From: Candidatus Woesearchaeota archaeon
GTDB taxonomy: Archaea; Nanobdellota; Nanobdellia; Woesearchaeales; WJKL01
Length of the DNA: 7,105 nt
Assembly (NCBI GenBank): GCA_014729145.1
Contig: WJKL01000040.1
Span: 1 to 7,105, forward strand
Direction: 5' to 3'
Under the pieces are notes generated by a model. The model saw only the letters and a list, made by a program, of their open reading frames with translations. It did no database searches and was not told the DNA's origin. Position numbers and translations under genes: made by a program. Of the stretch, positions 5,628 to 7,105 are shown piece by piece (position 1 is the stretch's first letter; the number at the start of each line of letters is the position of its first letter).

Positions 5628-6000
5628 AAAAACGAAGATGGGTCTTGATGATATTGTTTTTCTAGGTGCAACTACGATGGCTGTTATGGGAGAAGGTGCT
5701 GTAAATGGATATTGTACTGCAAACGGGATTGAAGGAATTGGGGAAAACATAAGAAACAATCTTGCTGTTTTTTATGGAGGGTTGTTTGGATTTGGAGGAA
5801 TCCTTCTTGGATTTGCTATGAATGATCCTCATCCAATAACTAAATTGGGATATACTAAAGAGATTCCAAGAAACTGGAAAAAAATATTGTGGGATTCATC
5901 TGGATATGGGATAGGATTTGCAGGTGTTGGGGCTTCTTTCATAGGGCTTGAAAGTATAATAGGCTATGGATTAGGGTATATTGCAGGAAAGATATTTTAG
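5602..6000 (+). CDS. Small Gly-rich integral membrane protein, unknown function
   Basis: A 132-residue protein from ATG 5602. An in-frame GTG at 5572 would add ten residues and has no better ribosome site; ATG 5638 is a shorter option. A short charged head (MGIRDKVYEKTK) is followed by a moderately hydrophobic segment (about 17-36), a clear membrane helix at about 52-73 (LAVFYGGLFGFGGILLGFAM), a polar loop with NDPHP and a basic KEIPRNWKK stretch (about 74-95), and a second clear hydrophobic Gly-rich region at about 102-129. The many GxxxG-like spacings (GGLFGFGG, YGIGFAGVG, YGLGYIAG) suggest tight helix packing or oligomerisation. I recognise no family. It is last in the run; its TAG overlaps the stop of the opposing gene, so the two genes converge with no intergenic space. 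It could anchor the preceding intracellular proteins at the membrane, which is a guess. Confidence 0.65.
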   Translation: MGIRDKVYEKTKMGLDDIVFLGATTMAVMGEGAVNGYCTANGIEGIGENIRNNLAVFYGGLFGFGGILLGFAMNDPHPITKLGYTKEIPRNWKKILWDSSGYGIGFAGVGASFIGLESIIGYGLGYIAGKIF

Positions 6001-6662
6001 TTATTTTTGTTATGCATCAAGATACTCCACACTTTTTGAATGAGTTCTTTTTCTGTATATTTCTTTTTGTCAAAGGTAAATTTTTCCGGAAGTTCCGGCA
6101 TCCTGCTTAATGGAAATTCGTCTTCATCTAAAATTTCATAATCTTCAAAGGATTCATCAATATGTGGATCTATATAGATATCTTTTCTATCCAGGATATA
6201 ATTCACCATATACCATGTATGGACTGCATACTGGTACGTATTTATCTTATTTATTATCTCTTTTGTGGGTTTTTCGCAGAATTCAGGAACCGCGATTAGA
6301 AGAGCAGAGACTGTTCTCTCCAGATTTTCCTGTTTTTCATCATATTCCTGATAAGTATATGTGTAATAATAAAACTGACGCATAAATTCAAATATATTTA
6401 GTGAATCTTTTGCTTCCTTATTTTTTGGAGCATAGAGGGCATTGTTTGCTATGAGGTTGAGGGTTATTTCAGGAGATATCCCTTCTTCTTCAGAATAACT
6501 GTTTAATACAAAATTTGAAAGAATTTCTATCTCTTTTTCTGTATATTCTTCATTTACTTCCTCAAATATATTTATTAGGTCAGAAGCTAGTTCTTGAACT
6601 ATATATTTCCTGTATTTGTCTTCAAAGTAATCTGTGCTTAAATCAATGTATGGGTCATGCAT
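5997..6662 (-). CDS. Acidic protein of unknown function, 221 residues
   Basis: A cytosolic-looking protein without signal peptide or membrane segments, rich in Glu, Asp, Tyr and Ile. The N-terminal half (about 1-75) is predicted helical (SDLINIFEEVNEEYTEKEIE and following). Residues 90-150 are helical and Tyr-rich (FMRQFYYYTYTYQEYDEKQE), and a charged stretch at 160-200 (DPHIDESFEDYEILDEDEFP) is probably exposed and may be disordered. A C-terminal helix (KELIQKVWSILMH) ends it. I recognise no domain. The single Cys (129) and lack of metal-binding or nucleotide-binding motifs give no enzymatic clue. Start ATG 6662 is the only Met before residue 94, but no Shine-Dalgarno is visible in the AT-only leader, so it may be translated from a leaderless or read-through message. 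Its TAA overlaps the TAG of the opposing membrane-protein gene. Confidence 0.75.
   Translation of the reverse strand: MHDPYIDLSTDYFEDKYRKYIVQELASDLINIFEEVNEEYTEKEIEILSNFVLNSYSEEEGISPEITLNLIANNALYAPKNKEAKDSLNIFEFMRQFYYYTYTYQEYDEKQENLERTVSALLIAVPEFCEKPTKEIINKINTYQYAVHTWYMVNYILDRKDIYIDPHIDESFEDYEILDEDEFPLSRMPELPEKFTFDKKKYTEKELIQKVWSILMHNKNN
6000..6009 (+). terminator. Possible U-rich terminator of the + strand run
   Basis: A short T-rich stretch (GTTATTTTTG) follows the last stop immediately, with further T-runs near 6045-6053 and 6060-6066, all inside the opposing gene. Archaeal polymerase can stop on such tracts without a hairpin. No stem is visible. Confidence 0.3.
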
Positions 6663-6664
6663 TT

Positions 6665-6685
6665 TAAGAAAAAAATAAAAAAAGC
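6665..6685 (-). terminator. Poly-T terminator after metK
   Basis: Immediately after the metK stop the coding strand reads two T7 tracts split by one A, without a hairpin. That fits an archaeal intrinsic terminator. It fills nearly the whole 23-base gap before the next start codon, so any downstream message must either read through it or start within a few bases. Confidence 0.5.
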
Positions 6686-7105
6686 TTAATCAGCTTCTTC
6701 ATTAAGGTTTTCTATCAAAGCTGCTTCCTTCTTAAGGATATCAACCTTGTCTGTTCTTTCCCATGTAAAATCTTTGTCTTTTCTTCCAAAGTGACCGTAG
6801 GCAGCTGTTTTTCTGTAGATTGGTTTTCTTAACCTTAATTCAGACAGGATATCTGCAGGCTTTATAGGGAAATGTTTTCTGACAATCTTTGATATTTCAT
6901 TGTCTGGGATTGTTCCTGTTCCAAATGTGTCAATCAAGATTGAAACCGGCTCTGAAACACCTATAGCATATGCTAATTCCACTTCGCATCTTTCTGCTAA
7001 TTTAGCTGCAACAATATTTTTAGCTATGTATCTTGCTGCATATGCTGCTGATCTGTCAACTTTAGAAGGGTCTTTTCCAGAGAAAGCTCCTCCTCCGTGT
7101 CTTCC
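6686..7105 (-). CDS. metK: S-adenosylmethionine synthetase, bacterial type, C-terminal part (5' end outside window)
   Basis: MetK makes S-adenosylmethionine from methionine and ATP in the cytosol, releasing phosphate and pyrophosphate. About 139 residues are visible and the frame runs off the right edge in phase. The segment begins with the conserved glycine-rich loop of the family, GRHGGGAFSGKD, followed by PSKVDRSAAY and RYIAKNIVAA, then AYAIGVSEP, DTFGTG, and the C-terminal LRKPIYRKTAAYGHFGR block and a charged WERTDKVDIL tail. These match the bacterial/eukaryotic MetK rather than the distinct archaeal MAT family. If the host is archaeal, this gene is bacterial-like, as reported for some DPANN genomes. 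The GTG at 6982 is an internal Val codon, not a start. The gene ends in TAA just before a poly-T tract. Confidence 0.95.
   Translation of the reverse strand, partial: GRHGGGAFSGKDPSKVDRSAAYAARYIAKNIVAAKLAERCEVELAYAIGVSEPVSILIDTFGTGTIPDNEISKIVRKHFPIKPADILSELRLRKPIYRKTAAYGHFGRKDKDFTWERTDKVDILKKEAALIENLNEEAD

Noticed and set aside
6110..6385. Open frame on the + strand inside the 221-residue gene
   Set aside because: Shadow of the - strand gene, with no recognisable protein features.
1..7105. CRISPR array, tRNA, rRNA or insertion sequence
   Set aside because: No regularly spaced repeats, no cloverleaf or rRNA-like stretch, no transposase or terminal inverted repeats were seen on either strand by eye.

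Overview
This looks like a compact, AT-rich chromosomal segment from an archaeon, most likely of a DPANN lineage such as Woesearchaeota or Pacearchaeota. That placement is inference. It rests on the short Lrp/AsnC-type regulator, the AGGTG/GGAGG ribosome sites, poly-T tracts that could act as archaeal terminators, and a giant secreted protein mixing Cys-rich modules, a parallel beta-helix and a CARDB-like end. Two genes are of bacterial style (class II fructose-bisphosphate aldolase and bacterial-type MetK), so a Patescibacteria-like bacterium is not excluded. Genes end in TGA, TAA or TAG, which fits the standard code.

Positions 2-6000 (+ strand) are one almost gapless run of eight genes, probably a single transcript. 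In order they are: the 3' end of a class II fructose-bisphosphate aldolase; an Lrp/AsnC regulator; a CheY-receiver-like protein without a recognisable phosphorylation site; an HPr-like protein without the active-site histidine; a 1101-residue secreted protein with a GH113-type (beta-mannanase-like) catalytic barrel, three Cys/Trp modules, four EGF-sized Cys-rich modules, a beta-helix and a CARDB-like end; a small putative lipoprotein; a second HPr-like protein whose 5' end carries an in-frame TGA; and a small Gly-rich membrane protein. Most junctions overlap by 4 to 26 bases or are separated by one base, so translation is probably coupled.

Positions 5997-7105 (- strand) converge on that run. 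They hold a 221-residue acidic protein of unknown function and the 3' part of metK, separated by 23 bases that are nearly all T on the coding strand.

Taken together, the + strand run pairs an extracellular glycan-binding and glycan-cleaving protein with central sugar metabolism and with three small intracellular proteins that keep signalling folds (receiver, HPr) but seem to have lost the phosphoacceptor residues. A sugar-responsive, phosphorylation-independent regulatory or scaffold module is a reasonable hypothesis. The sequence alone does not prove it.
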